Below are positions 39,201 through 48,151 of a DNA stretch of 64,000 nt, in pieces. Origin of the DNA: a virus. Under the pieces are notes generated by a model, which did no database searches, was not told the DNA's origin, and saw nothing but the letters and a program-made list of their open reading frames with translations. Position numbers and translations under genes: made by a program. The stretch's first letter is position 1, and each line of letters begins with the position of its first letter. The stretch lies in IMG/VR virus record IMGVR_UViG_3300037189_006336, positions 1 to 64,000 of that record; one strand, 5' to 3'.

Positions 39201-42200
39201 AAGACTTAGCTATATATCCTTTTGCTACAGGAGATGCTGGTAATATAGGTAGATTTATACCTGTAGAATACTTGATGACTGATAAGGACTTTAACAAAGC
39301 TATGAAAGACTTAAACTCAACTTATAGTTCTGAAATATTAATTGATAACCCTTATACATTAGATACACTTATAAAACAAATTGTACAAAATGATCCTAAG
39401 ACATATAGTAAGAAGTTTAAGTTTGGTACTATTATAGAACAAGGAGAGAATGATAATACTTTCAAGAAGCTAATAAAACAATCAGGTATTCTTGAAGCTG
39501 GTGTTAATGATTTATCTAAAGTTCCTAGTTTTAAATTAAAAATTGGTACGTTAGAAGATTATGCTAAAGCTAATCCAAAAGCTTCAGGAATAGTGAGTTC
39601 TTTTAAAGTTCCTTTATCTGATGATGAGAAAGAAAGACTTGGTGATAAAGCTTTATATATAGACTTTAAATATCCTGATTATGTAATGATTACAGATAGT
39701 GTCGTTGATAATATGACAGAATATGGTGAGTACAACAGAGATAATAACTATCTGTATAAAAGGATGTCTAAAATAGGTGATCCTGAAGCTAGATATCAAC
39801 GTATTCCTATTTTAGGATATAAAAATATTAGAGAATTTGATTTTAAAAATGATTCTTTATATTCTGCTATTAAACAAAATCATATTGATAATAGTTTTGT
39901 TCCTCAAGTAAAAGCTCAAGAAGCTGAGAGTGTACAATCAGGAAATAATACATCTGATAAAATATATTCTGAATTAGGTGAAAAGACTCAATCTAAGAAT
40001 GTAATTCTTCCTAAAGATGTAGATCCTGAAGCTGATAATGTTGGTATGTCATATACTACAGCTATTGATTTTTGGAGAAAAATAGTACCAGAAGCAATGA
40101 CTCTGTATAATAAATCTCAACCGTTAATTGTAGCATTTAGAGGTGATTCTAAAAAAACATTCTTACAGAACTATAAAACTAGTACAAATACAATAGGTAA
40201 TCCTTTTGATTTTAGAGATGAAGCTGGTGATAGAAAACAACAAGGTATTACATCTACTAAGAAATTTATAGACTGGATGATTACTGGTAATAATCAAGGT
40301 AATCAAAATGCTACAGAAGAATATAGACAAGCTATTATAAATGATATCAAATCGGGAAGATTAAAGAATAGTTCTATATTATACTATGAAGAAAAAGGAT
40401 ACGCTACTCATGCGACAGCTTTAGATTATTTGATTAACAAATATGATTGGAGTAATCAAGAAACTAAAAATACATCTTCTCCTTTCATAGAAGGTGTACA
40501 TAAAACTTATGAAGGAAAGATAGAAAAATTAGCTCCTAATCAAGTGTATGTATTCGGTAGTAATCCAGAAGGAAGACATGGCGCTGGTTCAGCGTTAGAT
40601 GCTAGAAACAAGTTTGGAGCTATATATGGTAACGGAAGAGGAGAACAAGGACAATCATATGCTCTTGTTACTAAAAATCTTACTCCAGGGTACACTGAAA
40701 AATCTACAGGTATCACTTATGAAAAAGCTGGGGAAAAGAGTATAAGTAAAGAACAAATAACAAACAACATTAAAGACTTATATAAGATAGCTTCAGAAAA
40801 TCCTGAGAAAGAGTATGTAGTAGCTTATAAAAAAGATTCAAAAAATCTTAATGGATATTCTTCACAAGATATGGCTGATATGTTTTCTAGTCAACCTATT
40901 CCTAGTAATATGGTTTTTGAAAAAGGATTTAATGATTTAGTAAGATCTGGTCAAGAAAAAACTAATGTACAATCATCTAATACAGAACAATCAATAGATA
41001 AGAATAACAAAATAAATATCTATTCTACTGAAAAGAACGGATATGAAGACTTAAGTAACTTTGCTGTTAGACCTTTTGATGTTGGTGATAATTATAGATT
41101 TAATACAGTAGAAGGAGCTTTTCAAGCTTTTAAATTTAGCGAAACATTTCCTATACAAGATGATTATCAAGAAATAATCAAAAAACTACAAACAGCTAGC
41201 GGATCAGAAGCTAAAACTATTGGAAAAACTATTGAAAATCTTAATAAAGAAAAATGGGATGCTAAAAGTTCTTCAATAATGAAGACTGTATTAAAAGCTT
41301 CTTTTGAACAAAATCCTGAAGCTCTTGAAAAACTTTTATCTACAGGTAATGCTGAGCTCACTCATACACAAGATAATAGTAAATGGAAAACAGAGTTTCC
41401 TAGATTATTAATGGAAGTAAGAAATGAACTAAGAAATACAAAAACAATTGATCAACCAGCTTTTACAGAGTCTGAAGAACAACAACAAAAGACTAACAAC
41501 ATACAAACAGATATTGTTAAATATGGTAATGGATCATTTAGTTCACAATTTATTGTAGAACATGAGGGACCTTACTCTGGAGAACTTAAAAAAATATTTT
41601 ATGTAAGTAAAGGTGAAAAAGGTAAAGAAGTAACTGATCCTGGGCTGTTTTATAAAGTATCACTTAAACATGATACAATGATACATCCACAAGATGTTGT
41701 CACTATTAAACTAGGACTTAACGAACACTCATATTTTATTGATATGGAGGGTGCCGTTGTTTCTTTACAAGAAAGTAGTTATGGTACTCAGATTACATCA
41801 AAAGATGTTTTAAAAAGAATATTTCAAGAAAAAGATAAAAAACTTGAGGATAAGATTGTTGATCAACATAATGAAGATGTGGTAGAAAAGGTTCCTGAAG
41901 GTGAAAAACCTAAGTTTGAATATAATGGAACAAGTGTTACTACAGAGTTTCCTTTAAGTGAAGAACAATCACAAGCTCTTAAAAATCTTATTGATTTTGT
42001 TGAGAATAAAACTACAGGTGAAGGAGAATATAATGGTGTACATACTTTAGAAGGATATGCTGGTACAGGTAAGACATCTATTATTGGTATACTAGAAAAA
42101 TATATGAAAGTTAAAGGTGGTGGAGCTAAGTTTATATACATGGCACCTACTCACGCAGCTACTGTTGCTCTTGGTATAAACATTGTAAAATATGGATCTA

Positions 42201-44425
42201 AGACTTTTCCAATAACAATTCAATCTTCTATAAGAACAACAGTTAAACAAAATAGAGAAATAACAAATTTTACTAGAAAGTTTAATGATAGAGCTACAGG
42301 TTTAAAAAACATTATTGTTTTAGATGAAGTATCTATGTTAGATAATATAGAATTTAGTAGACTTGTAGCTACAGCTAAAGCTTCAGGACATCGTGTTATT
42401 TTCATAGGTGATCCAAAACAAATCACAGCAGTTAAAACTGATAATGATGATGATAATAACAAAACAACACCAACTAAAAATATATCAAAAGCTTTTCTTA
42501 ACCCAAATATAAGTAAGTTAAATCAAATCTTTAGAACTAAAGACAACAACATTTTAACTGTTTTAACAAATATAAGAAATGCTAATAAGTTTAATGAACA
42601 AATGTTTGAATCAACTGATACATTAAAACAACTTACTAAAAGTGATTATAATGATGAATTGATTAATGACTTAAAAAATAATGTTGAAGACACTATTATA
42701 TTAAATTATACAAATGATGGTGTAGCTAAAGCAAATAAAAGCGCAAGAGAAGTATTAGGATATGAAGGTGAATTAAAAGTAGGAGAAAAAATAGTTGGTT
42801 ATATTGGATCTGAAACAAAAGAAATAGAAAAAGGAGAATTAGCTAATTCTGTTACATATGTTGTAAATAATATAGAAAAATCTGAAAATGGTCCTATAAC
42901 AATAACAGCAACTAGCAAATTACTATCTCATCTTTTAAAAATGGGGATGGGTGGTATATCTGATTATACAGTATTTACATACTTGAATATGTCTAACGCG
43001 GACGTTCATAACTATGGTTTAACTTCTGAACAAATGGAGTTTAATAAAAATTATTTAAAACAGTATTTGAAAAAGATTCATGTTCTTAATACTCAGTATG
43101 ATAATGGTAATGGAAGATTAGAGTATGTTGACTATTTACAAGCTGTATACCTGGTAAGAAAAGAACTAGCTAGTATAAATACTGGAGCAAAGTATATTTA
43201 TAATCCAAAAACTGATAGTGTTGAACTTTATAATGAACGTACACACGGAAAGTATGGTTTAAATATAGCTCATAATCTGAAAATGGATAAAGGTATAGAT
43301 TTTGGATATGCTGTTACAGTACATAAATCACAAGGTATGAGTATACCTATTGTTTATGTTGATATGGCTAGTATTAGAAACATGAAGCGTACAGATATTC
43401 TTAGAAATGGTGAGTTATACAATACAGAACAAAATGCTATTTATTATGTAGCTTTATCCAGAGCCTCTCAAAAATTAATTGTTAGTAAAGGTGAAAATGC
43501 TAGTACATTCTCACAAGCTCCGAATGAATATATGGAAGATAGTCCTTTGAGTTTTTTAGATAATAACATGTCAATGTTTCATGATCAGATAGCTATTAAC
43601 TCTGTATTTGGAGAAGATAGTACAAATATCAGTGTTAATGATTTACTTAAAAATATAAAAGCAAACGCTAATCCATTTAACACACAAGTAGTAAATTCTA
43701 TTATAAAAGCTAAACCTAGTCCATTTAAAGTAACAGTAGACTATAAAGCTGAAAATCCTGGTATGTATGATCTAAATAGTAAACAAATAACTATCAATCC
43801 AACATTAGCTATTAAAGATTATACTGAGATTAAAGATAAAACTCAAGCTTTACATGATGTAGTTATACATGAGATAATGCATCATCTTACAGCTGATTTA
43901 CTTAACGCAGATCCTGATACCTTATCTGTAGCACAGAAAAAATATGTATTAGCTATTAAGAATCTATTTAATGATACTCAAAAGAAAATATTAAATGATG
44001 AGGAACACAAAGAAGCTCTTAAGAATGCTATAGAACAAACTAATAAAGAAGGTGGTTTCTTATCTCAAGCTGATAAGAGTAAGTATTATGGTTTGACTAA
44101 TGTTCATGATTTTGTATCTATGATGATGAGTGATAAAGGTTTTAGAAACTTTATGAATCAAACAAAATACTCAGGTAATAAATCTATTATTGACAGGTTT
44201 ATAGATATCTTAGCAACTCTTCTTGATTTATTCAAAGGTCAGATAAAAGAAGATAGTGTTTTACATGAAGGATTATCTAATATTATTGGTTTACTTGGAA
44301 CAAGAGTTGATGATCAAATACAAAGATCTATAAGAACCGAAGAGGCTTTTTCATTTAAAGAAAACGTTATGCTAGATAACTTTAATGATATAATAAAATT
44401 ATTAGATATAAAAACAAAATGTTAA
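33266..44425 (+). CDS. Giant virion RNA-polymerase-like protein fused to macro-like, NADAR-like, SF1 helicase and HExxH domains (3719 aa)
   Basis: Domains in order. Residues ~1-2200: RNA-polymerase-like region, with 'RIPNQSHPSMLPIEVVGFLS' followed by MGSDFDVDKLF; D1353, D1355 and D1357 form the DxDxD metal site expected in a double-psi beta-barrel polymerase. ~2290-2400: a GNPF domain (NTIGNPFDFRDEAG ... ATALDYLINKYDW). ~2420-2560: macro-like module ('QVYVFGSNPEGRHGAGSALD'). ~2580-2720: NADAR-like domain ('EKNGYEDLSNFAVRPFDVGD', VEGAFQAFKF). ~2900-3420: SF1/RecD-type helicase with Walker A GYAGTGKT (2930-2937), VLDEVSM, GDPKQI, VTVHKSQG and ALSRA. ~3535: HEIMHH, a zincin-type metallopeptidase site. 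Crassvirus relatives carry virion polymerases that transcribe early genes; the fused enzymes may act on host defence or the polymerase itself (inference). Confidence 0.8.
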   Translation: MLCPNIKSPKWHNLVEKIGETNAWREFLAHGEIPEANKYEQSEGNKIQYSIRTKTTEEIQESLKNENVKTGNTIKYTNAVKSMLLARIGDITPNVELTTNPTTAFNNIKDTFNNIKNGLILLMDSVPDEATYNEVVSSPEYSSGEIQKLLPTLKYIKSYEDIGKALSMYSSLVEDFDKYKEYATADLSKLGVIIKNNKITKVDTKDENNDKTDDEKDEIEITAVEQGSQFADGRQFQTNTRDTASQRVKALLHTIKTGETEFGLPLYASPDDVNDDILHIGSKMKLTNFGNNESKLTEFNKALAERAATRTYLGDLQAKIANYINKGDTTVLNQIVTYATKAYANENILLYKSERIGNDITGISNVKIFGNNRDSVEEQVARDWVASHVSSSTGFYITNALNERFPNPVKVDQLKNIIEKAKEVNSDKKELFKNFFDTLGITFSDQDMNVIYNNLATSIRKGQTFDSLFAPNNMLDNIYKSYNDNLNTAFENQYGFQDQGTTMSKLATMYYDLNPQKYNVVSATSADGKNKYLYIETSHVENIKRNWETDREKGTSTHRVFKSAFAKPNLDFWNDAKTGKTKFKLEYFNGSRDESSNRDGKVRKNFTSKEQTVSMFLNHQTANTYISFTLSDKTSSLQTTIDKEFFIDSKKKESGSSNPMGKNVDFGISQSTGAAIYSEAFKNKLYMNLVAPEISRIQASIKAGDRINVEDFQTASKLFYIIPSINIDERLEDFRKDLYAGNNVSKYRALIGQVVLDDMIKSSEKQLEKLVENDVIRRSDKDVYTFHLFNKDYVNRFRQTGLVNRNLALTMIMDLKTNYMNAQVKNLQFFGFDPMNAFKRYSKSFTETDITKFTVDDKLKCINSTWDEFSKRAAGLIAPGSQGTWIWNNVNGKEYRSTTYKAVTAKDVKIAGSETTDAQEFTTVQEHIDFLMSEGDIPLSIWQSIHDKIEAAKNTKDKYYELTGKEMEYLMSPIKPVQFADVNEAENLNRIDYVKSSRFPLIPQNEIHSERNKLRLLMENNDIQSVNFASAKKLGRPSESIQLFDENNNFVIPDLTSKENTFYQTLTRDGLRKQQVVPDQKDHIMTISQMNRTLLDGLLESDGFKLKDLSLKGSELKKYKEAVRSKLFELATKKLDDELGDLSRSHRGLHKLLTDVIKSDTTGSYTSNDLRALELGADGKFKIPLEVQFKYNKYQSLINSLINKNIMLKVNGSSFIQVSGIGAKYTFSETSSNLKSGIIWVDKHIKDGEPTTLKYLRNEDGKIQGAQVIVSQYIRDEKGKLIDLSQFIITDETGRKILDTHAFTDDMFQMIASRIPNQSHPSMLPIEVVGFLSGNVQNSIIVPDGITGQMGSDFDVDKLFTYLSNTVIRRNDNGKIDRVMSTDYNLKSIDDINSMNEEQLLQLYKDIHWAALTHPEAFDKITSSVDLPEVKGMIADRNVLLEKYGISKNITSSLPLDFNTSTDRFNDNRSAKDGVAIFANYISAQADFQDKVITLGYTDKEGEAILNGIQVKLDKNKPVTELLYLGKEGKSESLTKDDKGKTLPLRTIGDVVNMMMTESVDNVKNQNLKEFNWDKKSMSAIGVFSMLTDEDGNAPSVEFSANLTSQYTIYKYFNILEQKQDSFGEYDADAKKNAFLETQDSLIKRIEKYKLLPANVVVEQYLSDPDRKDKVLDPATLKDMWVVGMALQDGGYKEYQDKVTASQPTTDTKLMKIAADLNFKSVNDMLLKYYTTQFDSLELFDKLDNLGQEFNTILGSVYTYTKGIGSDVFTTKQKINQLMKLKTSSNFLNLDKIAGNIDRDENTGMVNISPIGEIGNAINNSLIKAQSYYQKLFPISVSKSIDKIAGALVSTTGVARLTDVGKNKFVSTYNDAFRGIKNYLFTERGLELFSNAIEEREKLINGPTSIGARVAAIKQSGDKQLSSNGFLKNIDVTAQIKGGDAYVMSFKSPFGGDIDENIVASGFYELVNHPKEEIRQLAKDLAIYPFATGDAGNIGRFIPVEYLMTDKDFNKAMKDLNSTYSSEILIDNPYTLDTLIKQIVQNDPKTYSKKFKFGTIIEQGENDNTFKKLIKQSGILEAGVNDLSKVPSFKLKIGTLEDYAKANPKASGIVSSFKVPLSDDEKERLGDKALYIDFKYPDYVMITDSVVDNMTEYGEYNRDNNYLYKRMSKIGDPEARYQRIPILGYKNIREFDFKNDSLYSAIKQNHIDNSFVPQVKAQEAESVQSGNNTSDKIYSELGEKTQSKNVILPKDVDPEADNVGMSYTTAIDFWRKIVPEAMTLYNKSQPLIVAFRGDSKKTFLQNYKTSTNTIGNPFDFRDEAGDRKQQGITSTKKFIDWMITGNNQGNQNATEEYRQAIINDIKSGRLKNSSILYYEEKGYATHATALDYLINKYDWSNQETKNTSSPFIEGVHKTYEGKIEKLAPNQVYVFGSNPEGRHGAGSALDARNKFGAIYGNGRGEQGQSYALVTKNLTPGYTEKSTGITYEKAGEKSISKEQITNNIKDLYKIASENPEKEYVVAYKKDSKNLNGYSSQDMADMFSSQPIPSNMVFEKGFNDLVRSGQEKTNVQSSNTEQSIDKNNKINIYSTEKNGYEDLSNFAVRPFDVGDNYRFNTVEGAFQAFKFSETFPIQDDYQEIIKKLQTASGSEAKTIGKTIENLNKEKWDAKSSSIMKTVLKASFEQNPEALEKLLSTGNAELTHTQDNSKWKTEFPRLLMEVRNELRNTKTIDQPAFTESEEQQQKTNNIQTDIVKYGNGSFSSQFIVEHEGPYSGELKKIFYVSKGEKGKEVTDPGLFYKVSLKHDTMIHPQDVVTIKLGLNEHSYFIDMEGAVVSLQESSYGTQITSKDVLKRIFQEKDKKLEDKIVDQHNEDVVEKVPEGEKPKFEYNGTSVTTEFPLSEEQSQALKNLIDFVENKTTGEGEYNGVHTLEGYAGTGKTSIIGILEKYMKVKGGGAKFIYMAPTHAATVALGINIVKYGSKTFPITIQSSIRTTVKQNREITNFTRKFNDRATGLKNIIVLDEVSMLDNIEFSRLVATAKASGHRVIFIGDPKQITAVKTDNDDDNNKTTPTKNISKAFLNPNISKLNQIFRTKDNNILTVLTNIRNANKFNEQMFESTDTLKQLTKSDYNDELINDLKNNVEDTIILNYTNDGVAKANKSAREVLGYEGELKVGEKIVGYIGSETKEIEKGELANSVTYVVNNIEKSENGPITITATSKLLSHLLKMGMGGISDYTVFTYLNMSNADVHNYGLTSEQMEFNKNYLKQYLKKIHVLNTQYDNGNGRLEYVDYLQAVYLVRKELASINTGAKYIYNPKTDSVELYNERTHGKYGLNIAHNLKMDKGIDFGYAVTVHKSQGMSIPIVYVDMASIRNMKRTDILRNGELYNTEQNAIYYVALSRASQKLIVSKGENASTFSQAPNEYMEDSPLSFLDNNMSMFHDQIAINSVFGEDSTNISVNDLLKNIKANANPFNTQVVNSIIKAKPSPFKVTVDYKAENPGMYDLNSKQITINPTLAIKDYTEIKDKTQALHDVVIHEIMHHLTADLLNADPDTLSVAQKKYVLAIKNLFNDTQKKILNDEEHKEALKNAIEQTNKEGGFLSQADKSKYYGLTNVHDFVSMMMSDKGFRNFMNQTKYSGNKSIIDRFIDILATLLDLFKGQIKEDSVLHEGLSNIIGLLGTRVDDQIQRSIRTEEAFSFKENVMLDNFNDIIKLLDIKTKC

Positions 44426-44426
44426 T

Positions 44427-47400
44427 ATGAGCTGTAAGTACACATACAAAGGAATGGAGTTTGAAAAAGATGAGTTAGTTAAATATCTTATAGATAATCC
44501 ATCAGAAAAGTTTGATAATAGTGGAAAGCAAAGTGACTTTTACTACTCTATTAAAACTGGAGCCAGTTTAAAAGATTTGAAAAAAGCCGGTCTTAATGTA
44601 ACGGTTGCTACAGTAACAATGCTTAATCAAAGAATAAGTGATGCTAAGAATATGGCTCAAGCTATTGAACACTCAGCTTATTCAGAAGAAGAAAAACTTA
44701 GGTTAAAAGCTTATTATAAAAACATTATTCAAGAAACAACTGGAGCTTTACGTGATATATCAACATCTACTGGGGATAAACAACTTAATCTTATTCTTAA
44801 TCAAGCTACTATAGATCATAAACTTGTTGAAACTATGTATAAGTCGTCAGACTCTATAAGTTTTAATGAGTTAAAGTTTGCTAAAGAAATGGTAGAAAGC
44901 TGGTCTAATTTTAAATCTGTTCTTGGTATAGAAGATGTTGATGAGCTTCCGGATGAAACAAGAGAAAAAGTTAGAACTATTCTTCATAATTTTTCTGATC
45001 TATCTGATAAAACAAGAAGAATTGCTATAGAGCTTATAAGAAAAGCTTTTGATGGTAAAATAACTGAAACAGAGATTACAAGAATTGTAGATACATCATT
45101 AGCTACTGAATGGATCAGAGATCTTACTACTACAGGTGTTCCTATTGCAAACGTATTAAGTAGATTATTAGAAGAAACTAATATTAAAATTAATAAGGAA
45201 AGAAATGATATACATCGTGAAATAGATAAGGTAGCTGATAAGCTAAAAACACATCCAGAAATAATAAAGAATGGGTTTGATATATTCTTTAAAATGAAAA
45301 AGAATAAGGATAACACTGAAACAAGAACTAGAGTTTCTAGATATTCTCAAAAGTTTTGGGATTCTAAAAGAGCTAACTCAACAACATTAGATATTCAATT
45401 AAAAGAAGTGGGTGATAACAAAGAAAAAGTTAAAGCAGCTTGGGCTCGATACCACGCTTGGAATGAAGCTAACACTATATTGTTTAATTCACTACCTTTT
45501 ATAAATTCTGAAGATTATAAAGACTCTGATAGAGAACGTGAAATAGAAAATCTTAAAAATTTAGGATTTAAAGAAAACGAAATTGATAATATTATTAGCG
45601 AAAGTGCTTTAAGATATGAAAGATATTTAAAAGCTAAAGATCAATATCAAGCTAATATGATAGCTAAGATAGCTTATCATCCAGAATTAATAGCTGAAGG
45701 TAAAACAGAAGCTGATTGGGTTAAAGAACAAGTAGAGGATTATGATAATTTATACAATCCATTAAAATATGTTAATCAAAAGATATATGGAGCTCTAATT
45801 GTTACAGCAAAAGGTGGTGCTGAAAATTGTTATCTTGTTCCTGTAAAAAATATAAAAGGTCAGGATATGGAGTATTACGATAAACAGTTTGACACTATAG
45901 TTAATGATCCAGTATTATATGAATTTTATTCTTGGTTTGATAAAACGATTAAAGAAAATTTATCTTGGTATCCTAAAGAAGAAATAGAAGGACTTGGTTC
46001 AAACTATCTTCCAATTATAGCTGAAAAAGCTGCTAAAGAATATGGACTTAGTAATATTAAAGACTCAGTTAAAGGATTAGGAGATTGGTTTTTAAATGCA
46101 TTTACCGCGTATGACTATGAACAAAGAGTTGAAACCGGTGGTATGACTATGAAAGAACGTAGAAACTTTAACGCTACATTTTTACATCAAGATATAGGAA
46201 CTGAGAAAGCTTCTAAAGATATGATATTAATGGCTAGAGCCTTTGCTGATATGTCTTTGATATATAAACATAAGAATACAATTAAAGCTCAAGTTGATAT
46301 TATTAATGACGTAATACAAGAAACTAAAGGTTCTTATAAATACAATAAGAAAACAGGTGAATATATAGCTAAAGCTGAGGATGCTAAACATATAAAAGGA
46401 TTGGCGGACTTTACTGTAAAAAAAGGATTTTATGGTATTAGTGATAAAGATATGGCTGATGAAGCGCTTAGTGGTGATACTTTGTTTTATGATTGGAAAG
46501 AACTAGTTAGTGGTGGATTATATAAATCTGAAAAAGCTAAAAAAGCAAAAGCTATTGAAGATAAAATTAAAAAAGTTAATGAACAGTTAGATAAAGAAAA
46601 TATTACAGAAAAAGATGAAGAAGTCTTAACAGATGCCTTATATCAATTAAAAAAAGAACATACGAATTTAGGTGGTAGAAAGTTTTCATTATCACAAATG
46701 ATTGATAGTAGTCTTACTTTAACAAGAGCTACATCATTAACTTTTAACGTAGCTTCTGCAGTTAGAAACTTACTTGTTGGTAAACTAAATAACTGGGAAC
46801 ACGCAAAAGGTGGTAGAGATTATACTACATCTGATTTAGCTATTGCTAATAGATTAATAGCTTCTTCAATAGGTAAATACTGGTCTGGTGGAAAATATGA
46901 GACAAGAATGACACATATATTATTTAAAGTGTTATCAGATTCAGGACTATTAGAAGGAGAAGATCATGGTTATGTAAAATCTTTAGTTGATAATAGAAGT
47001 AATGTAGATAAGTTTAAAGCTATGTTACCTAAAGGGTATACACTTCTTCAATCTGGTGACTATCATTTTAAATCTGAGCTTATGATGGCTGGTTTTAATT
47101 TTACTAAAGTTGAAACTAGCAAGGGACAAAAGTCTTTACATGAAGTATTAGATGAAGATGGTAAATATGATGAAAAAGAATTTGGTCCTTGGGATGCTGA
47201 AAAAAATGGTGGAAAAACATTTGATGAACTGTATACTGATACTATTCTTAAATATAGACAACTAGCTAAAAAACTACATGGAGCTGTTGGTAAAGATATA
47301 TATCTTAAAGCTAAAGGAAACTCTATAGGTAGATTGTTTATGGTGTTTAAATCATGGTTACCTGAAACAATTGGTGTAAGGTTTGATCCTAAACATATTG

Positions 47401-47936
47401 ATGGTATAATGAATAGAGAAGAAGAAGGTTTTTATAGAACATTTGTTGGTATTTGTAGAGAAAAAGGATTAGGTACATTTAAACTTATGTTAGATGCTGT
47501 TCTTAATAGAGATGTAGATATAAGTGATGAAATGAAACTTGCTAACTTTAAAAAAGCTGTCGCTGAAATACAAGTTATTATAACATTAATGTTAGCGTAT
47601 ACAATATTATCAGCTATATCACCTACAGATAAAAAAGATAAAAAAATGTATAATCTTTTTGTTTTAAGACAATTAAAAGATTTACAACGTGATATGACTT
47701 ATTATATAGATATTAGATCTGCAAATGATTTACAAAAAAATGTTGTACCAATACTGATCACTTATCAAAATATGGGAAAAGCTTTTAACGCTTTTGGACA
47801 ACATATACTTGGTGTCGAAAAACCAGATGGTAAACTTAAATATGATAATGAACGTACAGCACTTGCTATAACTAAAGTACTTCCAGTATTAAGTAATGTA
47901 AACAGAGTTATATATTATACTAAAGAGATACAATAA
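44427..47936 (+). CDS. Giant crAss-like virion protein, partner of RNA-polymerase-like protein (1169 aa)
   Basis: It begins one base after the preceding stop, with 'CKYTYKGMEFEKDELVKYL', an opening I associate with crAss-like large virion proteins. Conserved-looking patches include 'NCYLVPVKNIKGQDMEYYDK', 'SLTLTRATSLTFNVASAVRN' and 'MVFKSWLPETIGVRFDPKHI'. There is one likely membrane-active hydrophobic stretch near residue 1050 ('AEIQVIITLMLAYTILSAIS'). It is predicted largely helical. In relatives the two or three genes here encode the virion polymerase and proteins packaged with it; I cannot say if this one holds a polymerase subunit. A strong terminator begins within its stop codon. Confidence 0.65.
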   Translation: MSCKYTYKGMEFEKDELVKYLIDNPSEKFDNSGKQSDFYYSIKTGASLKDLKKAGLNVTVATVTMLNQRISDAKNMAQAIEHSAYSEEEKLRLKAYYKNIIQETTGALRDISTSTGDKQLNLILNQATIDHKLVETMYKSSDSISFNELKFAKEMVESWSNFKSVLGIEDVDELPDETREKVRTILHNFSDLSDKTRRIAIELIRKAFDGKITETEITRIVDTSLATEWIRDLTTTGVPIANVLSRLLEETNIKINKERNDIHREIDKVADKLKTHPEIIKNGFDIFFKMKKNKDNTETRTRVSRYSQKFWDSKRANSTTLDIQLKEVGDNKEKVKAAWARYHAWNEANTILFNSLPFINSEDYKDSDREREIENLKNLGFKENEIDNIISESALRYERYLKAKDQYQANMIAKIAYHPELIAEGKTEADWVKEQVEDYDNLYNPLKYVNQKIYGALIVTAKGGAENCYLVPVKNIKGQDMEYYDKQFDTIVNDPVLYEFYSWFDKTIKENLSWYPKEEIEGLGSNYLPIIAEKAAKEYGLSNIKDSVKGLGDWFLNAFTAYDYEQRVETGGMTMKERRNFNATFLHQDIGTEKASKDMILMARAFADMSLIYKHKNTIKAQVDIINDVIQETKGSYKYNKKTGEYIAKAEDAKHIKGLADFTVKKGFYGISDKDMADEALSGDTLFYDWKELVSGGLYKSEKAKKAKAIEDKIKKVNEQLDKENITEKDEEVLTDALYQLKKEHTNLGGRKFSLSQMIDSSLTLTRATSLTFNVASAVRNLLVGKLNNWEHAKGGRDYTTSDLAIANRLIASSIGKYWSGGKYETRMTHILFKVLSDSGLLEGEDHGYVKSLVDNRSNVDKFKAMLPKGYTLLQSGDYHFKSELMMAGFNFTKVETSKGQKSLHEVLDEDGKYDEKEFGPWDAEKNGGKTFDELYTDTILKYRQLAKKLHGAVGKDIYLKAKGNSIGRLFMVFKSWLPETIGVRFDPKHIDGIMNREEEGFYRTFVGICREKGLGTFKLMLDAVLNRDVDISDEMKLANFKKAVAEIQVIITLMLAYTILSAISPTDKKDKKMYNLFVLRQLKDLQRDMTYYIDIRSANDLQKNVVPILITYQNMGKAFNAFGQHILGVEKPDGKLKYDNERTALAITKVLPVLSNVNRVIYYTKEIQ

Positions 47937-47964
47937 AAAGAGGGAGTTATTCTCCCTCTTTTTT
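47935..47964. terminator. Strong bidirectional terminator between convergent blocks
   Basis: A perfect 12-bp stem, AAAAAGAGGGAG / CTCCCTCTTTTT, with a 5-nt loop (47947-47951). Both strands show an A-rich arm before and T-rich arm after the GC core, so it can stop transcription from either side. It overlaps the stop codon of the + strand giant gene and lies 2 nt from the stop of the - strand 59-aa gene. Confidence 0.85.
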
Positions 47965-47965
47965 G

Positions 47966-48145
47966 TTACTTTTTTTTGTAATAAGTAAAGTAAATAATAA
48001 TAATTCCTATACCAATTCCTATCTCATTATAGATAGACTCTTCTCTGGTATCATCACATATTGCTTCACCTTGTTCATACAAAATACCAAAAACAGTTTT
48101 TCTTTTTGAAAAAAAAGAAAACTTAACATGTAACATACTATTCAT
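47966..48145 (-). CDS. Small membrane protein, 59 aa
   Basis: An ATG at 48145 opens a 59-codon frame that ends TAA just before the terminator. It starts MNSMLHVKFSFFSKRKTV, has a Glu/Asp-rich middle (GEAICDDTREESIYNE), and ends with a C-terminal hydrophobic helix ('IGIGIGIIIIYFTYYKKK'), positively charged at the tip. This is the shape of a tail-anchored small membrane protein with the acidic part in one compartment. It lies 6 nt after the receiver/HNH gene and is the last gene of the minus-strand operon. Holin, anti-host or superinfection roles are all possible; none can be chosen from sequence. Confidence 0.55.
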   Translation of the reverse strand: MNSMLHVKFSFFSKRKTVFGILYEQGEAICDDTREESIYNEIGIGIGIIIIYFTYYKKK

Positions 48146-48151
48146 AACTGT

